Source: Hybos culiciformis (lineage: Eukaryota > Arthropoda > Insecta > Diptera > Hybotidae). Taken from it: DNA of 64,000 nt. Position numbers and translations under genes: made by a program. Position 1 is the stretch's first letter. Each line of letters begins with the position of its first letter. The notes beneath the pieces were generated by a model that did not search any database, was not told the DNA's origin, and saw only the letters and a list, made by a program, of their open reading frames with translations. The stretch is from NCBI GenBank assembly GCA_964007475.1, contig OZ023273.1, positions 124,605,812 to 124,669,811 of the forward strand, read 5' to 3'. This document shows positions 52,313 through 60,449 of the stretch, in pieces.

Positions 52313-52446
52313 TTAAATTTTTTGTTTATTAAGAAAATAATATTTTATAAAAATTAAAGCATTTAATGTATCTGGGCTCATTTTATTTCTTAATTTACTA
52401 CAAAATATTCCAGCAATGGAAAAAACACGCTACGAGTGTTTCAGTG
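52313..52446 (-). pseudogene. hAT transposase C-terminal fragment
   Basis: Reading on the minus strand, the frame RVFSIAGIFCSKLRNKMSPD runs on through LNALIFIK to a TAA at 52313. This is the C-terminal dimerisation region of hAT transposases, whose usual pattern is E-R-x-F-S-x-A-G followed by an R-x-x-L-S-P-D stretch. The codon where the conserved Glu is expected reads TAG, an in-frame stop. The fragment ends at the CACTA insertion. It is inactive. Confidence 0.8.
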
Positions 52447-52499
52447 CACTGAAATAAAAACTGTAGTTCAGACAATGAAAAATTACATTGATGCTACGA

Positions 52500-52600
52500 A
52501 AAAAAAGCTCCGACGCAATCTTGCGTTGAAATACGTTAATCCAACGTAAAGGTTTGCGTAGTTGCGTAATATTAATATTCGTCAATGATGCGTTATATTA
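52500..52600. repeat. left subterminal GCGTT/AACGC motif cluster of the CACTA element
   Basis: Motifs such as GACGCAATCTTGCGTTGAAA, TACGTTAATCCAACGTAAA and TTTGCGTAGTTGCG recur in both orientations. In plant En/Spm elements, subterminal repeats bind the element's own protein; a similar role here is inferred. Confidence 0.6.
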
Positions 52601-52611
52601 AAACAATAGAT

Positions 52612-52950
52612 TTTTGAAACAACGTTTATAAATGGTCATAACACAGAATCTGTTTCCCTTGTCAGAATGAAATTTATCTTTGATTCAATGAACAACTTTC
52701 GTTGGAAGAAGGAAAGCTTTTCTTTCATTCAGTGAAGGATTTCATTGAGACGACTAAAGCATTTGCGTAGTATATTCGAATTTTTTCTTTATTTCAACGT
52801 TTATAGTTCGTCAAGCACACAGATTCTGCCTTTATCAGAATGTAATTTATCTTTGATTCAATGAACAACTTACGTTGGAAGAGGGAAAGCTTTTCTTTCA
52901 TTCAGTGAAAGATTTCATTGAGACGACGCAGTATATAAGAAATGTTTCTT
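52612..52950. repeat. two direct copies of a ~173-bp segment
   Basis: Sequence from about 52625 recurs at about 52798 with an offset of 173 bp: AATTTATCTTTGATTCAATG at 52671 matches 52844, and AAAGCTTTTCTTTCATTCAG follows in both. Differences are scattered, so the duplication is not recent. It lies in the left arm of the CACTA element, outside its genes. Confidence 0.75.
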
Positions 52951-53036
52951 TATTTCAATGTAATCGAACATTGTTTGAATGCATTTTTTTCTTTTACTTA
53001 GCGAAAATATTTGCGTCCAATTAATGAATTATTTTC

Positions 53037-53161
53037 TTGCACCCAGGGAAATTTGTGTTAATGCAGTGAAAATATTACTTTCCTTATAAAAATTACACTT
53101 GGTTTTTATAAGGAAAGTAATACTTTCATTACACTAATACAAAATTCCACTGCGGGTGAAA
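53037..53161. repeat. palindromic mini-MITE or hairpin
   Basis: Two arms of about 55 bp face each other across a 10-bp loop (TTACACTTGG at 53093-53102). The inner 19 bp ATTACTTTCCTTATAAAAA is a perfect stem with TTTTTATAAGGAAAGTAAT. The outer parts (CACCCAGGGAAA on the left and, on the other strand, CACCCGCAGTGGAA on the right) are imperfect. The length and symmetry suggest a tiny foldback element inserted in the CACTA arm. Confidence 0.7.
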
Positions 53162-53422
53162 AAAAATAAAATATTAATTGAACTTAAATACTTCTGCAAA
53201 TAGGAAGATATTTAGTTAGGCCAACTGTTGTCAAAAACCAAACTTTAATGCGATTCCCATAAATCTCAATTCTTGATAAATTGTCCATAGAAAAATTTTG
53301 ATGTTTTAGTTAAAAAGACGAAAACTTGTCTAGAAAGAAATCAAGTTAAAAGTTTATTTAGAATAATCAGTAGTTATAATTTAATGAAAAACAAAATATT
53401 CTATACATAGTATAACTTTTTA

Positions 53423-55713
53423 TTAATTCATTGATACAATTGTTTCAATTTCCGAAATTAAAATTTCCACATTGGAGGAAGGTTTTCCTCCTTTCATTTT
53501 AAACAAAAATTTCTGAATAAAACACCAAAAATTAGTGCCAGCAGTAGGATATTTTAAACTAAATAAGTAAAATGTTTTAAAACAAATAGTAACAGCTTCA
53601 ACGAAGGAATTAGTTTTGTATCTAATGGAATCAAAATAAAATAATATTTCGGTGATTGACATTATATCACTTCCGACAGCCATAATGTGAGGTTGAATGT
53701 TATTGCCCTTCTCCCGTAAAAATCTGATGCGTTCTTCGAGCTCTGCAGCAGTATTTCTTATGAAGATGAATGATTCTTGGGAATCAAGGATTGTATGTTT
53801 AATATTAATTTTTTTCCCGTTTTCATCCTTTTTTACAGTTTTTGCTGTTGGAGGTAGGGCACCGTGGAAACTCCATAGAAATGTTGCGATTTTTTGATCT
53901 ATGTAAAGAAAAATTTATTTTAATAAAAAATTAAAAAATTACTTATTAAAAATGAATCTTTTATTAAAACTAATTGTTTAAGGTTTAATTTATTTAAATT
54001 TTTTGAGCAAATTTTAATTGTTTTATTTATATTTTGAATTAAAAAATTTTCTTTACTTTAGTACTATAATTTTTGAAAATATTTCAAAAGTTTTTAGATA
54101 TTTGTATTTAGTTTCTAATAAAACTGCATTTCTTTTTAATTTTACATCAAAAAAATAAAACTTAAAATTGAATTTAATTTTATAACCCAAAAAGAACATA
54201 AAACTTAATTTTATTTTTGGCTCCAAATACATTATTTTATAAGTCTAATTTTCAGAACTTTTAGCTCAACTTACCAGATGTTAAATTTTGCTTTTCCATC
54301 ATTTTAATAACAGTTTCTTTAATAAGTTTTTCTTTAATTTTGTTTGTCTTGATCAAATAATTGAAAACCTGTTCCAATGTTGTCAACCATAAATTTGAAT
54401 CTACTGGATTACATTCACTAAAAAAGAAGTCAAAGTCCAATTGAATCAATTTATATCCTGTTGGACGTTTGTATTGTGGCCACTTATCAAATAAGATGTC
54501 AGTTGATAGAGACTTAATGTCCTCCATACGATATTTGGCACATGACAACCAAATTCTTTTGAATTCTTCGTCTGTTAAATTATCAGTCTTAAGAGAATCT
54601 GTTAAAAATTGGATATCTATATTATCCACTTGTTCTAAAACAAAAAACCTTAAGTAGTAAAATTGAAACTGAAAAAAAATTATTTATCAACAAATCTACC
54701 TGTATAATCAATTTTTTCATTATCGTCACATATTTCAGAAGTAACAAATTTTTGTTTTCCAAATTGGGATCTATGCTTTCTGGCTAGGTTATTATATTTG
54801 TAATAAAGCTTTCCTCTGGTACCAGTTCGATAAAATTCAATTTTTTCTGAAGGAAATCTGTTTATAATTTCTTTTTCAAGGGAATAAGATGCTGAAAGTG
54901 TCAAATGAAGATTTTTTTCACTGAAATAATTGGCAATGCTATCTATCAATAAATTACGTTGGCCTGACTTCAAATCTCTATGTTGACGATAATACTCCAC
55001 TATGGAGATCAATTTTGGTGTTGAATCTATGATTTGTGATAGCTTAATAGACGAAGTTGGAAATTCAAAATTATGTTCTGATGTTGGAGTTGATGGCCCA
55101 GAGTTATCAAAATGACTTATCGAAGCTTTATTATTAGTATAATTTGTTTCCATATGATAAGTTTGTAGAGGGAACCCAATGGAATCTCGCCAAATCTCCA
55201 AATGATGTTCAAACTTGATTAAGACTGATAAGCTATGTCCTAAAAACATGTCCCGGATGTGGTGTCTTTTGACAATTTTCAATATTTCAACGTTATAATC
55301 ATTCACTGAAAAAATGTATTTAATTAAAAAATTTTAAATAGAAAACGAACACTATTTCATTATAAATAAGGTGAACATTTTTTTGTTTACGCTAAGAGGA
55401 AAAAATCAAAATACGTATAGTACATATAGAACTACAAGCTAATATAAATCTTTAACAGACTGACGAAAATTAATGTATTTCCATTCCTGAAAAGTACAAA
55501 AAAAACTGTCTCGTTTTCCATTTATGATGTGAAAACTTAAATAATGAATTAAAAATACTTACGCAAGAAGTGCATGTACATGTGAGAGAGCTGCCATGAT
55601 TCAAGCAAATTTTTCAGTTCCGGGTCGTCAGTAAAACTTAACATTTCTGACATGTCAGATAGTGTTTCTCCTTGCAAAGACGAAATTTCTTCTTGTGGTT
55701 TGTTCATTTCCAT
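53423..55713 (-). CDS. CACTA companion protein with SAM domain (530 residues)
   Basis: This is the second gene of the CACTA element. Minus-strand exons are 55713-55563, 55305-54700, 54634-54275 and 53898-53423; all junctions have GT-AG ends and keep phase, giving 530 codons and a TAA. Residues about 33-90, across the first junction, resemble a SAM domain (LKNLLESWQL ... ILKIVKRHHIRDMFLGHSLSVLIKFEHHL). SAM domains mediate protein association. Later come RGKLYYKYNN at about 214 and, in exon 3, a block WLSCAKYR ... WPQYKRPTGYKLIQLDFDF, resembling uncharacterised SAM-domain proteins found with animal CACTA elements. I do not know the biochemical role; by analogy with two-protein plant En/Spm it may bind element ends or assist the transposase. 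An AATAAA overlaps the stop. The start is the first ATG after an acceptor-like TTACTTGTAG, so an untranslated 5' exon is possible. Confidence 0.8.
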
Positions 55714-55758
55714 TATAAAGCTTCCAAAATTACTTAGATTGCTACAAGTAAAATAAAG

Positions 55759-58305
55759 TCATAAAGATAATTGAAAAAATTTTTTGAGACGAATCATTGA
55801 TTGACCAGTTGCAGTTGTATTTACGGTTATTGGTGGACCTAGCAATTCATTAAAATTGATTAAAACGAACTCTCCATAATTATTAACATTAATTTTATAG
55901 CTGCAAAAGTGTCTGAGGTACTCAGGTTCTCGAATTTGCTGACAAAATAAAATTAACTCCCCAGAAGGAACCTCTACGATTTCGAGAATTTCAAAAATTT
56001 TAATATGTTTATCTAATTTGCAAACATAAAAACCTCTTTTATAAAGATTTGATTGATAAACTATTTGATCATAAAAAATTAGATCGTTAAATTCGGAATT
56101 TGATAGTTTTTGTACAATTATATGTTTAAACTTCATACTTTCTGTTACTTTATTTAATTCATTTTTCATATTTTGAAATTGATTTCCATTTAAGATGTAA
56201 TTAGCAAATTTTAACTGATATTTTTTTGCGAGTGTGAGAGTTATATTTCTCCTTGAGGTAATGCAGTGGGAATATATTTTAAACTGTTTATGTTTAGCTT
56301 CAAAAAGAAAACACCATATATTTCTTAATGGTCCTACTCGTTCAATAACAGTGGCGTAGTGAATTAAATTGTGATGCTTCGGCTTTAAATTATCGTTGAA
56401 TAATCGAATGTAATCGGAATTATGATTTGTTATTTTAGTTCTTAAATTTTCAATGTCAGCAAGATTCATCTTGAAACATAGTAATATATCAATAATTTCA
56501 ATTAAATTAAGAGTAAATTGCCATACTTCGTCGTTTTCAGGGATAAAATCGCCTACCATCAAAGGTAAATAAGTTATAAAAGTCATCATTTCTCTAGCTG
56601 ACATTTTTAAGTGTTTTTTTTTCAAGTTGTTAACCTTGATCGGAGGAGATTTATTGCCTGATTCTAATGTACCATAATCAAATAAAGATTTTCTATCATT
56701 TAAACATTCCAAAGAAAAGTATTTTTTTGTTGCCGTCAAGTATAATAAAATATGACACAAATCATAATGACAAACTCCTTCAAATATATCATGCATAACA
56801 TCAACATAGAAGTTATCCATAACATGAAACGAAGGAATGTTATTCAGAATAGAACGATAAACAATTCCTGTGTCGGTTGGGTTTTCGCTTAATAAATCTT
56901 CTTCATAATTGTTTACCGTTCTCAACTGTTCCCTTTTTTCTGTACAAAGAGCATGACATTCTTGTTTTTTACATTTACACATTCTGCAAAATGAGTTAGA
57001 GGAAAAAGACGAGGTACATCCAAGAAGAGAATTTATACTCAAATTATCACCAGCAATCAATCCCAGAATAAAGTGAACTTTTCTTTCTTTTTCACCATCT
57101 TTAATTAATATTCCATTTACTTCAATGTCACTTATTTGCTTAACCAAACCATCTAAGCATTTATTAAAGCCATATTCCTTAATATCTGTCACCTTGATAA
57201 CAGCGGCAAGATAAATTTCGTCTAACTTAAATTGGTTTTTCCTACAAGGAAAAGAATAATAGATGTTGGCTATAGAATGTACTGTTGCATGAGATCCAAG
57301 AGGGTTATTAATTTCCAGCTCATCCTCGTAAAGAATATATGGAACAAGTGTTTTGTTTGGATACATTTCTTTTTTCTGCGCCCAAAGAGTTCCCTGAACG
57401 AAATTTTCAAAGCTATTTTTATTTTCCTCTAGCTCTTGTATATATTGAAGGGTCTCTTTAAGAACATTATCTCGTTCGAACGATTTCCTTATCTGAAATT
57501 CTAATGGCAATATTACTGCTTTTTTCTTTATCTCACTGTAACTATTGTTTACAATACCAATAGAATTATCGATTTCAAATTCATTCAGGTCTTGTGAATA
57601 TCCATTATTTTTTAACCATTTATACAATAAATATTCTGAAGAACATACTTTAAATGGGTTCTTTAGACAGTTAATCAAGCTATGAACATCGTCAAGAAAA
57701 TTTGAATTATTAGAAAAATCAAACTGGCTGGAAAATGATTCTATACAAGACAAAATTGGTTTAACGATTAAATTTAAAATATCGTTTTGAATTATAAGAA
57801 TGTCCTTTCGAGAAAAATTGTTATGGTTGTGCAGAGTTAGTAAAAATTTAGCAGCAAATTTATGTATTTCTTCTAATCTCTGATCCCAATGGAACGGAAT
57901 TTTTTCTGATCTGATTGCGTTATTGACCTCCTGATGTTCCAATGTATCAAAATTTAAAGAATTACTGCTTTCTAGATTTTGTGGTGTTTTTTTGATTTTA
58001 AATAAATAATCTGAACTCTGGTTGCAGTTTTGAAGCAGTTCAATGTTAGCTGGATTGACAAGATCCAAAGAACCATTATCATTTTTGTCTTCGGCTCCTA
58101 TTATTTGTTTTTCGGAAGATTTCGAAAAAACAAAAGAATGGGACCGGTTAAAATGTCGTTTAAATCTCCAAAAATTAGAAAATGTTTGGCCGCAATTAGT
58201 TATACCGCATTTGAATTGGCTATTTGGCAGAACATGCGACTTGCGAAGATGCGAAAAAAATTCATTAGCTTCTAAAAAATTCTCACTACATGAAAAACAC
58301 TTCAT
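55759..58305 (-). CDS. CACTA transposase, zinc-finger type (848 residues)
   Basis: One uninterrupted frame of 848 residues on the minus strand; it would cut and paste the surrounding element in the nucleus. Two C2H2 fingers open it: C3/C6/H19/H24 and C33/C38/H51/H56. The core follows: LYEDELEINNPLGSHA (about 325-340), LGLIAGDNLSINSLLG (about 414-429), a cysteine-rich FCRMCKCKKQECHALC (about 439-454), DVMHDIFEGV (about 502-511), KPKHHNLIHY (about 641-650) and FEAKHKQFK (about 668-676). These are signatures of animal CMC/EnSpm (TNP2-related) transposases. I infer catalytic acidic residues at D328, D420 and E669; that assignment needs an alignment. No stop or frameshift is present. The companion gene starts 46 bp downstream on the same strand; an acceptor-like site lies between them. 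Confidence 0.88.
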   Translation of the reverse strand: MKCFSCSENFLEANEFFSHLRKSHVLPNSQFKCGITNCGQTFSNFWRFKRHFNRSHSFVFSKSSEKQIIGAEDKNDNGSLDLVNPANIELLQNCNQSSDYLFKIKKTPQNLESSNSLNFDTLEHQEVNNAIRSEKIPFHWDQRLEEIHKFAAKFLLTLHNHNNFSRKDILIIQNDILNLIVKPILSCIESFSSQFDFSNNSNFLDDVHSLINCLKNPFKVCSSEYLLYKWLKNNGYSQDLNEFEIDNSIGIVNNSYSEIKKKAVILPLEFQIRKSFERDNVLKETLQYIQELEENKNSFENFVQGTLWAQKKEMYPNKTLVPYILYEDELEINNPLGSHATVHSIANIYYSFPCRKNQFKLDEIYLAAVIKVTDIKEYGFNKCLDGLVKQISDIEVNGILIKDGEKERKVHFILGLIAGDNLSINSLLGCTSSFSSNSFCRMCKCKKQECHALCTEKREQLRTVNNYEEDLLSENPTDTGIVYRSILNNIPSFHVMDNFYVDVMHDIFEGVCHYDLCHILLYLTATKKYFSLECLNDRKSLFDYGTLESGNKSPPIKVNNLKKKHLKMSAREMMTFITYLPLMVGDFIPENDEVWQFTLNLIEIIDILLCFKMNLADIENLRTKITNHNSDYIRLFNDNLKPKHHNLIHYATVIERVGPLRNIWCFLFEAKHKQFKIYSHCITSRRNITLTLAKKYQLKFANYILNGNQFQNMKNELNKVTESMKFKHIIVQKLSNSEFNDLIFYDQIVYQSNLYKRGFYVCKLDKHIKIFEILEIVEVPSGELILFCQQIREPEYLRHFCSYKINVNNYGEFVLINFNELLGPPITVNTTATGQSMIRLKKFFQLSL

Positions 58306-58439
58306 TTTAATTTTTTAATTACCTGCTTAATAATTTATTTATTGTCAATTATCAATTTATTTAAAAAAAATTTTTTTTTTCTTATTATTATTATTTCTTT
58401 TTTTTTCAACTTTTATACGTCCACTCACGATTTGATTTC

Positions 58440-59156
58440 AACAACGACTGCTTATGATAATATAATTCCAAACCACGCCATACGCAAAAACTTGGATTTA
58501 TGTAGAATTTTAATGTAAAATTTCTTTAGTTCTACGTAAACAATTGTTTTAACGCAACCTTTCATCGAATTAATGAAAAGCATTCATTGAATACTTAGCG
58601 TTTCACAACTCCGACCGTTATTATATTTATAAATTTATAAATTTACGCTATTTTTGTTAAATGCACAAAAGATTTTGCGTTGGCTAAAAGAAATATTTTC
58701 ATTAAAATAATGTATTTTGTTTTAACGCAAAGTGTCATTAAATGCTTGAAAAAATTCATTAACTAGAAAAAATAACAAAAAATATTTCATCAAAATGTCT
58801 GCGTTAATACAACGAATTTTTAACGCACGCCTGCGTTAGTCGATGAAAATAACAGAAAAATTTATTGAAAATAAATTGCGTTGATAAACAGAAAAATTGT
58901 GTTACACTAACGCAAATTTTGAAAACTAAAACTTTTACGAAAAAATTTTTGTTATATCAATGAAAAGTTTTGTTTCTGTTAACGTTAAAACTATCTTGCG
59001 TTGTTACAACGAAATATGAAGAATTTTATTTTTATATTTATTTATTAATTTACTTTTTTTAATTGCATATTCGTTAATTTGAGGAAGATTTACGTTAGAT
59101 CAACGTAAAATTTTCAACGCAGGTCAAATTATTGCTTCAACGCAGCTCTTTTTTTT
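58440..59156. repeat. right subterminal GCGTT/AACGC motif cluster of the CACTA element
   Basis: About 0.7 kb upstream of the transposase gene carries many short motifs in both orientations: TTTTAACGCAACC, TGCGTTGGC, TTTAACGCAAAGTG, GCGTTAATACAACG, TTTTTAACGCACGCC, TGCGTTGATAAAC, TTGCGTTGTTACAACG and CAACGCAGCTC. They match the cluster at the left end. They overlap the likely transposase promoter, so they may serve both as protein-binding sites and for autoregulation; this is inference from plant En/Spm. Confidence 0.65.
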
Positions 59157-59161
59157 CAGTG

Positions 59162-59201
59162 TGGATGTTAATTTCTCAAAGTAATTCCAGACTCGAGACA
59201 T
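59162..59201 (-). pseudogene. hAT transposase N-terminal fragment
   Basis: On the minus strand ATG at 59201 opens MSRVWNYFEKLTS, which resembles the start of a BED-type zinc finger at the N-terminus of hAT transposases (pattern S-x-V-W-x-x-F). The frame is cut by the CACTA right end. Its partner on the other side of the insertion is the C-terminal fragment, so the middle of the transposase was already deleted or was lost at insertion. Confidence 0.65.
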
Positions 59202-59398
59202 TTTACAAGATGCAAAGACAAAAAATTCAATCGAGCGCACAACATCAATTTGTATAATTTTTCTTCACTTACGATTTTTAATTTCACTTCCTCAGCTCAG
59301 CAGTATTTTGATTAATCAAAAGCACAAAGAATATTTTTTTCAGAAAAACACATTCTATTTTTTTTTCTATGTTTTTGAAATAACAATAATTCAATTAA

Positions 59399-60187
59399 GC
59401 ACCCAGTAAATATTTTATAGGTGAAAACCCAGTTAATATTAGGTTAGAGAAACCCAGTGATTACCTGATATTGGCACCGGGTAGTCTATGAAAATTTTTC
59501 ATACATGCGTTCGCTTCTAGCAGGTATCATTACCTGATCATTCAATAAAAAAGAAACGAAACGAAATGAAATAAAAGTAAATTAAATTAGTGGCTTCTCC
59601 ACAAATATGGTTTTTTTAAATATAAGGGCTTCTTCCTGAAAGATTTCTTAAAATTTTCTCAAATTCTTTCTAAAAATAATAAAAAGCTAAAATTGTTTTT
59701 ATTAGTTTTATTTATAATATATTCTATCTCTTGTAATATAACAAAAATAAAAAAAAAAACTAAAAATTAATAAAATAAATGTTGATTTATAAAAAAGCAA
59801 AATTTTATTTACAATACTTTATTGAAATTTGAAATTTTTTTTATTTGTTAAGTTTAATTAAAAATGCATTTTTTTTTATTAATTTTTTTTTTACTTGTTA
59901 AGTACTTTAATTAAAAATTAATTTTTTTTTTATAAATTTTTTTAATCATTTTTAATTTTTTATTTTAAAAACGCATGTATCTTTCTCAATTTTAACAACA
60001 AGACGCGTTCATTAAAATTTCAAAGGAACTGATAAGATTTGAACAAAATTTCAAAATTTTTTTGTTTTTAATTGTGGAATGAGGATAAAGGGAAACCAAT
60101 ATATAGACAAACCCAGTAAAAACGGCCAAAACACAACCGATTAAATATCCTGGTAATATTACCCTGTGAACAAATATTTACTGGGCA
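59399..60187. mobile_element. TTAA-flanked MITE nested in the hAT arm
   Basis: The left end GCACCCAGTAAATATTT and the right end read inward, TGCCCAGTAAATATTT, are inverted copies flanked by TTAA (59395-59398 and 60188-60191). CCCAGT motifs recur inside (about 59429, 59454 and 60114). TTAA duplications are made by piggyBac and Kolobok elements; I cannot choose between them. The 789-bp body is AT-rich with no transposase. Confidence 0.65.
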
Positions 60188-60449
60188 TTAATTTATTTCG
60201 GACACGGCCAACTTATAAAACATGTAACATGTAACATGTAAATCAATATTTCAAATTTTCAAATGCGAAATTATTTTTTAAGCTCGCCTATAACTGTGCA
60301 ATTTGGTTTTGAAATTTGCTGTTTGAATTTCAAAACTTTGATACCCGGATACCCGATGTTACTACCCGGGTTTTGAAATACCCGAAAAAATGGTCAAATT
60401 TGCGGGTACCCGACACCCGGGTACCCGGGTTGAAAACACTACACTTAAC

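Larger units (their letters stand above)
52447..59161 (-). mobile_element. CACTA (CMC/EnSpm-type) transposon, apparently complete
   Basis: The element runs from CACTGAAATAAAAACTG on the left to an end that read inward is CACTGAAAAAAAAGAGCTG. The flanking dinucleotide is TG on both sides, compatible with a 2-bp target duplication, but a longer one is not visible. Both subterminal regions carry many GCGTT/AACGC motifs. Inside are two minus-strand genes: a zinc-finger transposase in one exon and a four-exon SAM-domain protein. The hAT sequences on either side of it are N-terminal and C-terminal transposase pieces, placing the insertion within the hAT element. Length is 6715 bp. No frameshift or premature stop was seen in either gene, so it could be autonomous. 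Confidence 0.8.
52179..60441. mobile_element. outer hAT transposon carrying nested insertions
   Basis: The left end begins TAGTGTTTGCAAATACCCGG and the right end read inward begins TAGTGTTTTCAACCCGGGTA; both have ACCCGGGTA-rich subterminal motifs. Perfect 8-bp direct repeats CACTTAAC flank it at 52171-52178 and 60442-60449. TAGTG-type ends and an 8-bp duplication are those of hAT elements. Minus-strand remnants of a hAT transposase lie next to the inner insertion, which confirms the family. The 8263-bp span contains a 6.7-kb CACTA element and a 789-bp TTAA-flanked MITE; only about 0.76 kb is the hAT itself. Confidence 0.87.

Noticed and set aside
58030..58318. Plus-strand open frames of 81 and 91 codons
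   Set aside because: They are antisense to the N-terminal part of the transposase gene.
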